In this document: positions 1 to 8,308 of the stretch, one piece after another
Position numbering within the stretch: the stretch's first letter is position 1
Layout of the letters: every line of letters starts with the position of its first letter
Assembly: GCA_036250195.1 (NCBI GenBank)
Contig: JAVHZZ010000011.1
Location: 55,552,811-55,616,810, forward strand
Origin: Mixophyes australis
Lineage: Eukaryota; Chordata; Amphibia; Anura; Limnodynastidae
DNA: 64,000 nucleotides
Direction of reading: 5' to 3'
Position numbers and translations under genes: made by a program
Notes under the pieces: generated by a model
Told to the model about the DNA's origin: nothing
The model's input: only the letters and a program-made list of their open reading frames with translations
Database searches by the model: none

Positions 1-61
1 CTCCTTGTCCATCCCAGCAACCTCGTCCACGACCCCTGGAGCCCCACTCCGGATGGCAATA

Positions 62-288
62 TTATGAAACATCACACACAGAGTATGACCTGCAAGCTTT
101 TCTCGGCTCATACATGAGTGCACTACCAGACCGGTCAAGGCAGCAAAATTGCGACTTTAATACACTAAATGCCCTTTCAATAACCGATCTGGTGGCCACA
201 TGAGCCGAGTTATAGGCTTCTTCAAGCTCTGTGCGTGGGTTCAAGATCAGAGTGAGGAGCCAAGGGCAGGAGGGATACGCATTGTCTT
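62..288 (-). pseudogene. Harbinger transposase, C-terminal exon (copy 1)
   Basis: Final transposase exon. It starts after acceptor ctacatag and reads through YPSCPWLL and the RSVIERAFSVLK helix, which supplies the last acidic residue of the DDE triad, then CLDRSG and LMYEPRKA. The same exon lies at 51770-52072 in the plus-strand copy. The frame stops early after RKACRS, and the remaining C-terminus continues in another frame towards position 1. The 289-772 interval is the intron; homologous intron sequence is seen around 51244-51769. Confidence 0.7.
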
Positions 289-772
289 CTATGTAGGATG
301 AGAGGAAAGACATAATAAACAAACATTACTACACTTTAACAGTAACAACTCAACAGCGTCAATAGGCAGCCATACTCAAATATGGCTCATACATTAACTC
401 AATCATAAATAGTTTGGTAAATGAGTAATATTACTGTATAATTACCATCCATTGTAAAATAAGTATGTCTAAGAAATCCCTACAAACAAATTTCATGTAA
501 CATTTTCATTTAGTTTCAACATTTCAGCTAACTTTAACTGTTAGGTCTGTTACTGTAATCGGCCTACATTACCATGACCTTAACCAAATGTGGCCATTTT
601 GATCTTGCAACTGTATAGTTGGACCAACTATAAATAAAATACACATGCACTATATGACACATTGTGTAAAGCTAACATCTCATGTAAAAGATAACATTTA
701 CAGGAAATAACTTTAAAATACATTATTAAAAACAAAAAACAATATGCTGAGTCAATAAATTTCATTAATTAC
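289..772 (-). other. Intron of Harbinger transposase copy 1
   Basis: AT-rich gap with donor gt at 772/771 and acceptor ag at 290/289. Blocks around 530-620 align by eye with 51370-51490 of the other copy (inverted), including the paired gttaggtctgtt/acagacctaac words. No other gene seen. Confidence 0.6.
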
Positions 773-1520
773 CAAGAAGCCACGCATCTCCATGTGGCCC
801 GACACTCCCTTGCCTCTGTTGCAATCTAGGCCACAACTTTGAATTATGAAAGGCAAAGGAGCATGGGTACCCCCCCCCCATTCCGCAACCAGGTTCCGAA
901 TCTGGAGAAACGGGTCACATATGGCTTGGACTTTTATTGGGTGGAAACGTTTGCGGTTCATCAAAACCGAAGCATTCCCACTCAACGGAACCAGGGTCAC
1001 ATGCATCCCATCTACTGCCCCTATGACGTGCGGAAAGCCAGCTATGGTGGCAAACTGCTGCTTAATCAACCCAAGGGACTCCTCATCGAGTGGCAGATGG
1101 ATAAACTGGGAGAGCCGCGACAGGAACGTCATTAGCACAACCTTCAGCATGCGGCTGAAGGTGTCCTGTGACATACCTGCCGCGATCCCCACTGTGGTCT
1201 GGAATGAACCAGACGCACAGAAGTGCAGTACAGCCAAAGGTTTAATTAAAGGTGGTACTGCTGTCGGGATGTTGCGCATTGGCTCATGGTCACGTTGCAC
1301 AATACGCAGAATGTCCAAGATCACATGTGGAGGAAGCCGATAGCAGCGGACAACCTCCGCATCCGACATCCCAAAGAGGCTGACACGTGGCCTGAAGACG
1401 CGCTCCCTCGGACGGCGATGTTGTACTAGTTGCTGGTTTTTTTACGTGGCAGAGGATCAGGCCCTCCGTGAAACAGATTGTAGTCCAACTCCAGGATCCC
1501 CTGTATGTGTGACATAAGCC
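773..1520 (-). pseudogene. Harbinger transposase, main exon (copy 1)
   Basis: Encodes the N-terminal and central part of a HARBI1-like DDE transposase/nuclease. An open stretch of 205 codons (1369-752) begins at MSDAEVVRCYRLP. The catalytic Asp context VIGAVDGMHV is at about residues 116-125 and is followed by the usual MNRK block. The exon ends at a good donor (ttg|gtaatt on the minus strand, 772/771), so the last codons of the open frame are intronic. A poly-C run at 871-880 disturbs the sequence after VAEW. Frames upstream of MSDAEVV (about 1370-1520) continue the family N-terminus but carry a stop or shift. A tiny upstream exon near 1590-1610 followed by gtaagt matches the plus-strand copy. 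Decayed, probably inactive. Confidence 0.75.
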
Positions 1521-1853
1521 TGAGTTAACACACAAAACTGTAGGCGACACATTGCCACCTTTTCTTTTTCACCGCTGCCTCAAAAAATGAAACCAATACT
1601 TACAATAAAGTGAAGATTCATCTTCCTGCTTTTTGTGGCAAAGTACAGTCAAGGAATTAGGGATATTAACATAAAAAGTAGAAAAAAATATAAAAAATGT
1701 AAATACTCCTGCCCTATTGAATGAGCAAACACCACCTCACCATATAGAAACACCACAGGAGTGCGTGCAAAAGGAATACTTGCCAGAGTCAAACACCAAA
1801 GTCATCTTGTGCAAATCACATTTGTTACATTCAAATTTGTAAGGTGTAAACAG

Positions 1854-2702
1854 TGTTATGAGCGTTTTGTCGCTATCCAATACCGATTGTCGAATCTCGA
1901 TTTGTGTTTCCAACGCACAAAGATTTTTTTCTCTTAAGTAGCAGTAAATATATCATAGCAAAATAATAGTAAGTACAGCCGTTACTTATCGCAGGCGCTC
2001 TGAATCCAGTGAACAGTCATTCAGTCATGAAGTCTGTGGTCTAGGTGACTGAACTCTGGATGAGGAGCTGCTGCTTATATGCAAACAGAGATACAGTAAA
2101 ACAATGCAAAGGTGTGGTCCAGGCATCTGGAGGGTCCAGGGGGTTGCAGATCATAGGCTAGTTTAAGCTCAGGAATCCAAAGGAGGGGGTCATCTCTCCA
2201 GGGGATGAGCTCTGATCTTCCAGCCAAGATGAGCTCTGATCTTCCCGCCAAGATTTCTCATCATAATAGTCCATAATGCCTTAACATTAATAACTTGCGT
2301 ATGCACTCTGTGATTCCTTCGCAGAGTGAACTGGACAGTTGCAAATGAGAAGAGGATTAGTATGATACCACACATGACTAGATTCCTTCAACGTCTTCCA
2401 TATGTTTTACTGATATGCCTATAACTTATAATATTTCATATAAAAACTACTATATTTCGACATAAATGACTATGTGTTGCAACTACCATTAATGTGTACT
2501 ATTTTACAAGTGTGCGTGTTTGTGCGAATGTATGTAAAAGACTAAATACTGTTGTTGCCACGTGTTGCAGCTGCGTACGCCCTTCCACGCCGTAGCGTGC
2601 CCTTTCACGCCGTAGCGTACCGTACGCATCTTTTCAAGCAAAGACAACCAAGTTTGCTCGATTTTAATTGAAATGACTTTATCCAATATGGTGACTTCGA
2701 CA
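1854..2702 (-). repeat. ERV1 3' LTR
   Basis: On the minus strand the LTR begins TGTCGAAGTC at 2702 and ends CTCATAACA at 1854, giving TG...CA ends over 849 bp. It sits just after a purine-rich stretch (minus strand caaagggtgga, about 2705-2715) that would serve as polypurine tract. The part 1854-2310 matches the 5' LTR at 34294-34740. Relative to that copy it has a local duplication of the gagctctgatcttcc unit (about 2206-2242) and lacks about 17 bases near 2116. Two direct copies of cacgccgtagcgt occur at about 2585-2620 in U3. Confidence 0.8.
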
Positions 2703-2739
2703 GATCCACCCTTTGATAGTATAATAAACTATCACCTAA

Positions 2740-3291
2740 TCACAGTTTCAAGTTCAGGGTATACAACACTTCTTCACATACCATGATCTCGGTGTCTTGC
2801 ACCACCCTTTCTGTCTTGCTCTCAGTGTTTCTCCTAGAAGATTGTTTCCCACACTTCAACACAGTAGGAACACATTTGACAAATAATCCAATTGCTACGA
2901 TGACACCCAGTATAAGGAGAAGGAGCTTACTTACACTAGCAACCATTTCCTGTACCCACTCCCCCAGACCAGAGAACCATTTCACAGGGTTCAACCATGA
3001 GAACCAACCTGCCACCTTTTCCCCGACCTCATATAATGAAGAATTATGGTTTCTTCGAAATTCCCATTTCAGTTGAAGAATTTCATCCATCTTCCGGTCT
3101 ATAACCTCCTTAGGGTCATCAGTATTATTGGTGATGTACGTGCAACATTTTACACCGAACTGGGTGGCCAGTGTCACACAGTACCCACCAGTAATAGAGG
3201 TGAGATAATTTAGTACCAGTCTATGTTGCACCAACTCCTTCTTGTAAGCTTGTTGCTCCCTTCCAGTATACCTGAAAGTGTCATCATACAT
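2740..3291 (-). pseudogene. env: ERV1 env, transmembrane subunit part
   Basis: Open frame of 183 codons covering the TM ectodomain, membrane anchor and tail. Visible features are a hydrophobic segment LTSITGGYC followed by a CC pair (C-x10-CC instead of the C-x6-CC usual in gamma-type TM), a Trp-rich stretch before the membrane (WFSWLNPVKWF), a 20-residue membrane segment (LLLLILGVIVAIGLF) and a basic tail. It lies in a different frame from the upstream SU segment (3335-4525), so a frameshift near 3300-3334 breaks env. The fusion peptide region would lie at that break. The open frame ends just before the polypurine tract and LTR. Confidence 0.75.
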
Positions 3292-3334
3292 CTCGGTGAT
3301 ATTATCTATTAATTTAGCTAGGTCTTGGATATTT

Positions 3335-4525
3335 TTAAAGATTATTTTTAAATTTTCCCTGAGCGGTCCTGGTGAGATCTAGAGCAACCATAACTTGAAA
3401 CCCAGCGGTGTCACTAATCAATTTTGCAGCTATGGGCTCCTCACCAGGAATCATATTTCTCTTTCCACGGTGTTCATACTGTGTGTGTATGTATGGTGGT
3501 GATGTAGTCTTGTGAATACCAACCATTTCTTCATGAGTAATAGTCATGATTTCAGGAACCAATTTAGCTAAGAAACACAAGCCCTTGGAACTCGGAGTCA
3601 CCCAGGAATAAGCTTTCCTCCCACAAACAAAGTACACATCATCAGGGAGAAGATAAGGAACAGTATGTCCATTAATTATATCACACAGAGTTTTGATAAA
3701 ACTACCCATGCCTAGTGTCTCCATTTGCTCAAGACACGTGTCAGCATGGATGACATTTTTACAATTATCTATAGAGACTTTTCCAATGGATACTTTCTTA
3801 TGTTTGGTTACACGCCCTAATTTGTGACTTCCATCAACATTCCTGCTTATTGGTGGCCTCAGTCTCCCTCCAAAATGAGCGTGGCGAGCCATTGTCTGAT
3901 CTGATAGGTCAGCTTCCCAATTCTCCAGACGCTTTGCATGAGAGATATTTAGACACAGCAAAGATCTGTCTACAGAGTATTGTCGAAGCGTTAGACTAGG
4001 GGACCTAGTGTTATTGTACCTCCCCTCTATGGGCCTCTCACCCCTCAGTTCGAGTACTTTGGAGATGTTTATTTTGAATGGCACTAGTCCGATGTTATGC
4101 TGCCCCTGCGGCACGTGAGAGCACACCCAGCACTCGGTTTAGTTTAGCACCTTACCCACCAGGGAGTGATAATCCTCCAGAGGATGCCCGCCCACATTCA
4201 GATTACCGGTGGACTGACATCGCTGGATGCACCTCTCTTCAACTAGGGAGTCACAGAACTTGCAGATACAATACTCATCAGACAATAGCCCCTCACACTG
4301 TCTCCGAGTTCCAGAGCTAGCAGACCTTTTCATAACCCCTGGACCAAGCTTAATAATGAACTGCTCTGGGTATTCTAATAACTTTTCCTCGATTTCCATT
4401 TCATCCGTATCACTGACAGAACCTTCCTCTGTCCTCCATCCTCCTTCACAAAAATAGAATGTCCTAGAGAAAGTAAAAACAAGGAAAATCCTGGAACAAA
4501 AGAAGAACAAAAACCGCCACTCCAT
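3335..4525 (-). pseudogene. env: ERV1 env, signal peptide and surface subunit part
   Basis: From the Met at 4525 the frame shows a hydrophobic, Phe-rich leader, then an acidic SU-like domain. An in-frame stop at 4141-4139 is followed four codons later, in the same frame, by CWVC, the CXXC disulfide-exchange motif of gamma-type SU, and the frame continues to 3335. Several N-x-S/T sites are present (for example NIS). The stop and the downstream shift show that no intact envelope is encoded. The 4526-4726 stretch upstream carries the end of pol (a WVHSTHCRRV-like tail) in another frame. Confidence 0.7.
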
Positions 4526-4870
4526 CGCTGGAAAGATAGTTCTGATGCAACGTCTCTGGCTCAGGTGTCTTGACTGCGGGCCTTAGGTCTCCCGGAACAG
4601 ATTTACGAGTGACAGATCAGTGTCGTCGGTCTCAGTTTTATCTAGCACTTTCTCCGGGTTATTGACTCTCCTGCAGTGGGTGGAATGGACCCAAAAGTCT
4701 CTCTCTGCAACCTTCAGTGATGTAGTTGTCACTCACCGGACTGTGATTGCTACTTCTAAGGTAGCTAGGAACCGTGTCCGTCCATTATAATGAGGTACTG
4801 CGCATGTGCAGTCCCTCCTAACCTTCAGTTCTGTTCCTTTAACTTAATTGGCTGATCAGGCAACACTCCC

Positions 4871-4912
4871 TATATTAAGCACCTGTGGTCAATACCACGT
4901 GGCCTGATCTTG
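4871..4912 (+). promoter_or_regulatory. Gypsy-A core promoter and predicted RNA 5' end
   Basis: TATA-like tatattaag at 4871-4879 is followed 20-30 bp downstream by tggcctgatctt (4900-4911). The latter is exactly complementary to the primer-binding site at 6253-6264, so the RNA 5' end is placed at about 4900-4901. TATA spacing and complementarity agree independently. Confidence 0.7.
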
Positions 4913-5770
4913 GAGTCTCATTCCTCATGAGTCTCTGAAGGTGTTCCAGTGCCTCCTCGTGTGTTCAGCTTATGCTGATTCCTGTTTGCCGTTTGTGGTT
5001 TCCAGACCACTTCTACTCCTCGGGTTCCTAGTGACTTCAGCAGCTGATTCCTATCCGCTGCCTCCGTCTGTCTAACAAGTTACAGATCTCTCCAACTCTC
5101 CTGTGTTACATCGCTACTGTTCCAGCTGATTCCTGTTAGCTACTTCAGCGTGTCTACAGAGTCCTGCTCGTCTCAGCGCTCCAGTCTGCATTTTACCTGC
5201 CGTCAGCTGACCCGCTGCCTACTGCTTCTACAGTGTGTCCATTTGTGTCAACTTGCCTGTTAGCATCGAGTCTACGCTCCTCGGCTTCCAGCTCTGCTAC
5301 ATCGCTTCAGCTCTCCCGTGGTCTCCTGCTGTTCAATTTGATATACTACTGCTTCCTGAGTATTTTGTCGTCCTTGCTGGCCTACCTACAGTGCGCTGCA
5401 CCTACCTGCCGCTTCCATTCTGCAAGGACTTCTCATCTCATCAGTTCCCTGCCGCTCAGGTATCCCTGCAGCTATCTCTAACAGCCTGCTCATCTGAACC
5501 ATGGTATGCATACTTCTCATTGACTGTGCTGGTGTATTGCATATCCATCTGGACTGAGTTGTTCTCCTCCGGAGTTTCCATCCTCTGAGACTATTGTTAT
5601 TATTGACTGTGTTTCCTTTTGCTGGACTATTCTAGTGACTTTGTTTATCTGTGCAGTGCTGTTTATTCATTATTATTATTGTGTGCAGTTCAACGTGGGA
5701 TCAAGTTCAGTGTACCCGTGTAGACTCTGCATTGCATTTATCTCCTCGTGTCCTTCCTCACATATATATT

Positions 5771-6035
5771 CAGTGGTACAACTTGCTAGAGGCAGACCAC
5801 TGATTCCTGTTTCCCTGTGTGTCTCCAGTTGCATATATCCTCTCACATAAGCAGTGGTACAACTTGCTACACGCAGACCACTGACTTCCCCGTTACCTTC
5901 ACCTGGATTCCATTCCTTCACTACAGACAGCGGTACAACTTGCTATATGCAGACCGCTGACTTCCACCTCCTTATTACTCCTGGACATTCCTTCTCACTA
6001 TAGCAGTGGTACAACTTGCCGTGCGCAGACCACTG
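5771..6035 (+). repeat. Leader hairpin array of gypsy-A (four units)
   Basis: Units at 5771-5802, 5852-5883, 5928-5959 and 6004-6035. Each has an outer 7-bp stem (CAGTGGT with ACCACTG), a fixed ACAAC on the 5' side, an inner stem TTGC with GCAG, and a 5-nt apical loop. Unit 3 has CAGCGGT with ACCGCTG, a compensatory U-A to C-G change. Loops differ in every unit (TAGAG, TACAC, TATAT, CGTGC) while stems are kept. This is the pattern of a selected RNA structure. Function unknown; dimerisation, packaging or translation control are possible. Confidence 0.8.
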
Positions 6036-6252
6036 ACTACCCTCACGTGTCCTTGTCCATCCAGATCCTCGTGTTCAGTTACCTATTGTTTACCAGTGAT
6101 GCTAGTCATAGACTTTCTGAGCATCCTCTAACCATCTGCTGTTTCCAGTTCCATTATCACCCTGCCACCAGAGTATCATATACCAACTCTACTGCTCTGA
6201 TAAGACCATCAGCGGGTGATACTGGGTAAAGACTCCTAGTGCCCGTGACAGT

Positions 6253-6264
6253 AAGATCAGGCCA
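6253..6264 (+). promoter_or_regulatory. Gypsy-A primer-binding site (self-priming type)
   Basis: aagatcaggcca begins two bases after the LTR end and runs up to the A of the gag ATG. Its 12 bases are complementary to the predicted transcript 5' end at 4900-4911. No tRNA-type TGG start is present. Self-priming from the folded-back RNA 5' end is established for Tf1 and related Sushi elements; applying it here is inference. Confidence 0.75.
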
Positions 6265-7196
6265 TGACAGACCCAGATTCGGAACCCACAGCTAAAGAGA
6301 TGCTGCAGCATCTGGTCACCCGTGTGGAACAACAGGATGTTCGTCAACAACTATTACTACAATATTACCAGACGTTAGTCTCCCAAAGAACGTCTGGGCA
6401 GAATATTACAGCGTCTGTTGATGCTCCTGTGCTTTCCCTTGTTTCCCCAGTGCCATCCCAGGTGTCTACGGCTTCCACGCTTCACCTGCCAACTCCGTCA
6501 AAGTATGATGGAGATCCCAAAACATGTAGAGGTTTCCTCAACCAATGCTCAGTACATTTTGAGCTCCAACCTCAAAACTTTTCTACTCATCGTTCCAGAG
6601 TGGCCTATCTCATCTCATTATTTTCCGGACAAGCTCTCGCATGGGCTTCCCCTCTGTGGGAAAGAAATGATCCGTTGTTACAATATAGTGCCAAATTTAT
6701 TTCCATGTTTCGTAATGTATTCGATGAACCAGGTCGTGTTATTTCCGCTGCCTCCAGCATTCTTTGTTTACGACAGGGTTCTCGTACAGTAGGACAGTAC
6801 GTCATTCAATTTAGGATCTTAGCCTCTGAGCTTCAGTGGAACACTGAAGCGTCAATTGCCGCCTTCTGGCAGGGGCTCTCGGATAAAATTAAAGATGCAC
6901 TGACTACTCAAGAACTCCCTACGTCTTTAGAAGATTTGATTTCTCTTTGTCATCGTGTGGATCTCAGATTTCGTGAGAGGGAATCTGAGAGAACTACCTC
7001 AGCTAAAACATCTCTTCGTCCCACTTCTCCAATTCGTCCTGCTTCACCTCCGGTAATACCGATGGAGATTGGACGTTCCAAACTAACCTCTGCAGAGAGG
7101 AATCGAAGAATTAAGAATAGACTTTGTATCTATTGTGCTGATGCCACACATATGCTCCAGTCATGCCCCAAAAAATCGGGAAATGCCAGGCCCTAA
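6264..7196 (+). CDS. gag: Gypsy-A Gag
   Basis: 310-residue Gag forming the particle that packages element RNA. Residues about 75-235 match the retrotransposon gag (capsid) domain seen in gypsy-C, with motifs such as KYDGDPKTCRGFLNQC, GQALAWASPLWER and FWQGLSD. A single CX2CX4HX4C knuckle (CIYCADATHMLQSC) lies near the C-terminus. The ATG abuts the primer-binding site, only 13 nt after the LTR, as in gypsy-C. The frame is open and of the same length as gypsy-C gag. Pol follows in the -1 frame with overlap, and the frameshift signal at 7178-7222 spans the gag stop. Confidence 0.9.
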   Translation: MTDPDSEPTAKEMLQHLVTRVEQQDVRQQLLLQYYQTLVSQRTSGQNITASVDAPVLSLVSPVPSQVSTASTLHLPTPSKYDGDPKTCRGFLNQCSVHFELQPQNFSTHRSRVAYLISLFSGQALAWASPLWERNDPLLQYSAKFISMFRNVFDEPGRVISAASSILCLRQGSRTVGQYVIQFRILASELQWNTEASIAAFWQGLSDKIKDALTTQELPTSLEDLISLCHRVDLRFRERESERTTSAKTSLRPTSPIRPASPPVIPMEIGRSKLTSAERNRRIKNRLCIYCADATHMLQSCPKKSGNARP

Positions 7197-7560
7197 CTAG
7201 TTCTGGAGAGGTGAAGTTAGGGTCCCTGGAGTCCTCTCCATCTTCTACGAAATCAAAAATCTGTGCATTTGACGTTACCATTTCATTTGCTACTAAGTCT
7301 TTTGAATCCCAAGCTCTGATTGATTCAGGAGCTGCGGGAAATTTCATTTCTGAATCCCTTGTAAATCAATGGTCCCTACCAGTGATTACCCTGAAGACTC
7401 CTATTACGGTGACTGCTATCGATGGATCACGTATTATCAACGGTCTCATCACCCAAAGTACGTCTTCAGTGACTCTTCAGATTGGTGTTCTACACCGAGA
7501 AGAAATTTCGTTTTTAATCCTTCCTGATACTACAAGTCCGATTGTTTTAGGCCTTCCATG
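7163..7560 (+). pseudogene. pol: Gypsy-A pol, protease segment (5' of gypsy-B insertion)
   Basis: Start of pol in the -1 frame relative to gag. The aspartic protease active site ALIDSGAAGNF is visible, followed by ITAIDGSRI-type and VLGLP flap/strand motifs. The coding sequence is cut at GLPC by gypsy-B at 7561. Residues after that point read the gypsy-B LTR. Pol resumes at 13297. Confidence 0.85.
7178..7222 (+). promoter_or_regulatory. Predicted -1 frameshift signal, gypsy-A gag-pol
   Basis: Heptamer GGGAAAT (7178-7184) is positioned G-GGA-AAT in the gag frame. A 6-nt spacer is followed by an 8-bp stem, ccctaact (7191-7198) with agttaggg (7215-7222). The gag stop lies inside the stem. The same bases occur in gypsy-C. 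Confidence 0.7.
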
Positions 7561-8308
7561 TGTCACGGTCGTCTGAATTTCTTGATCCGATTCGGGACCC
7601 TTGGGACTAGCTGGAGCAGGAGTGAAACAGAACTTAGCAGCCTGGATGAACTTCTTGCTCATGTTCGTGCTGATTGTAGAATATAGCAGGGGAATTAGCA
7701 GTCTGGAAATGTAGACAGGAACACTGCACTTGTAATGCAGTCAGGAACACTGCACTTGTAATGCAGTCAGGAACACTGCACTTGTAATGCAGTCAGGAAC
7801 ACTGCACTTGTAATGCAGTCAGGAACACTGCACTTGTAATGCAGTCAGGAACACTGCACTTAGGAGTGCAGACAGGATTACTGCACTTGTAATGCAGTCA
7901 GGAACACTGCACTTGTAATGCAGTCAGGAACACTGCACTTAGGAGTGCAGACAGGATTACTGCACTTGTAATGCAGTCAGGAACACTGGAGCCAAGAACT
8001 ATCCTCTGGAGAGAAGTGTGTTGTTCTGGCAATGAACAGATCACAGCAGCAGGTTTAAATAGGATGTCCCAAACAACTATTGGCTGATCAGTTCATGTGA
8101 TCACAGCTTCTGAATCTGGTTGGTTTGGAATGATCACCTGACTGCATCCAAGATGGCCGCGCCCATGCTGCAGGACAGACAGTATGTGTTTGTTTACAAA
8201 TGAAGGTGTGGAGAACGGGAATGCTGCAGATGACCAGAAGGGACCCAGGTAGCCGTGATATGACAGCGGCGGATGGGGTAAGTGCGGCTAAGATCCCGAT
8301 TTGTGACA
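7561..8308 (-). repeat. Gypsy-B 3' LTR
   Basis: TGTCAC...GTGACA ends over 748 bp, containing a tandem array of about 26-bp units at 7706-7990. The last residues of the gag-pol frame (to 8194) read into this LTR on the minus strand. Confidence 0.92.
7706..7990 (-). repeat. 26-bp tandem hairpin repeats in gypsy-B LTR
   Basis: About ten head-to-tail units; the major form is gtcaggaacactgcacttgtaatgca and a variant contains cttaggagtgcagacaggatta. On the element's own strand each unit forms a 7-bp hairpin: CTGCATT/AGTGCAG in the major unit and CTGCACT/AGTGCAG in the variant. A U-G pair becomes C-G and the loop changes. The identical array lies at 12689-12973 in the other LTR, inside the predicted R-U5 leader. 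Confidence 0.8.

Larger units (their letters stand above)
1..1853 (-). mobile_element. PIF/Harbinger DNA transposon copy 1, left part
   Basis: Minus-strand Harbinger copy that runs off the left window edge. It contains transposase exons at 773 to about 1520 and at 62-288. The segment upstream of the gene (about 1560-1853) is homologous to 50187-50450, upstream of the plus-strand copy, so the element continues at least to the ERV1 LTR at 1854. ERV1 therefore inserted into the Harbinger upstream region. The remaining upstream part was not found beyond the ERV1 5' LTR. No terminal inverted repeat is visible. Confidence 0.75.
4727..6250 (+). repeat. Gypsy-A 5' LTR
   Basis: 1,524-bp LTR beginning TGTCACTCACC and ending CCCGTGACA, preceded by TSD gtagt. 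U3 is short (about 175 bp) with a TATA box at 4871. Everything after about 4900 is predicted to be transcribed leader (R-U5), rich in repeats: a mini-hairpin at 4995-5010, gctgattcctatccgctgcc-like words, and four 32-nt hairpin units at 5771-6035. Small open frames in it are not supported as genes. Confidence 0.9.

Noticed and set aside
839..1343. Plus-strand open frames over the Harbinger exon
   Set aside because: Antisense shadows of the minus-strand transposase; no domain of their own.
7171..7177. The A-run before GGGAAAT as slippery site in gypsy-A
   Set aside because: Wrong register for a -1 heptamer and not conserved in gypsy-C, where the run is interrupted by G.
7706..7990. Possible CRISPR array
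   Set aside because: Repeats of about 26 bp are contiguous without unique spacers, lie inside an LTR, and the same array exists in the partner LTR; the genome is eukaryotic.
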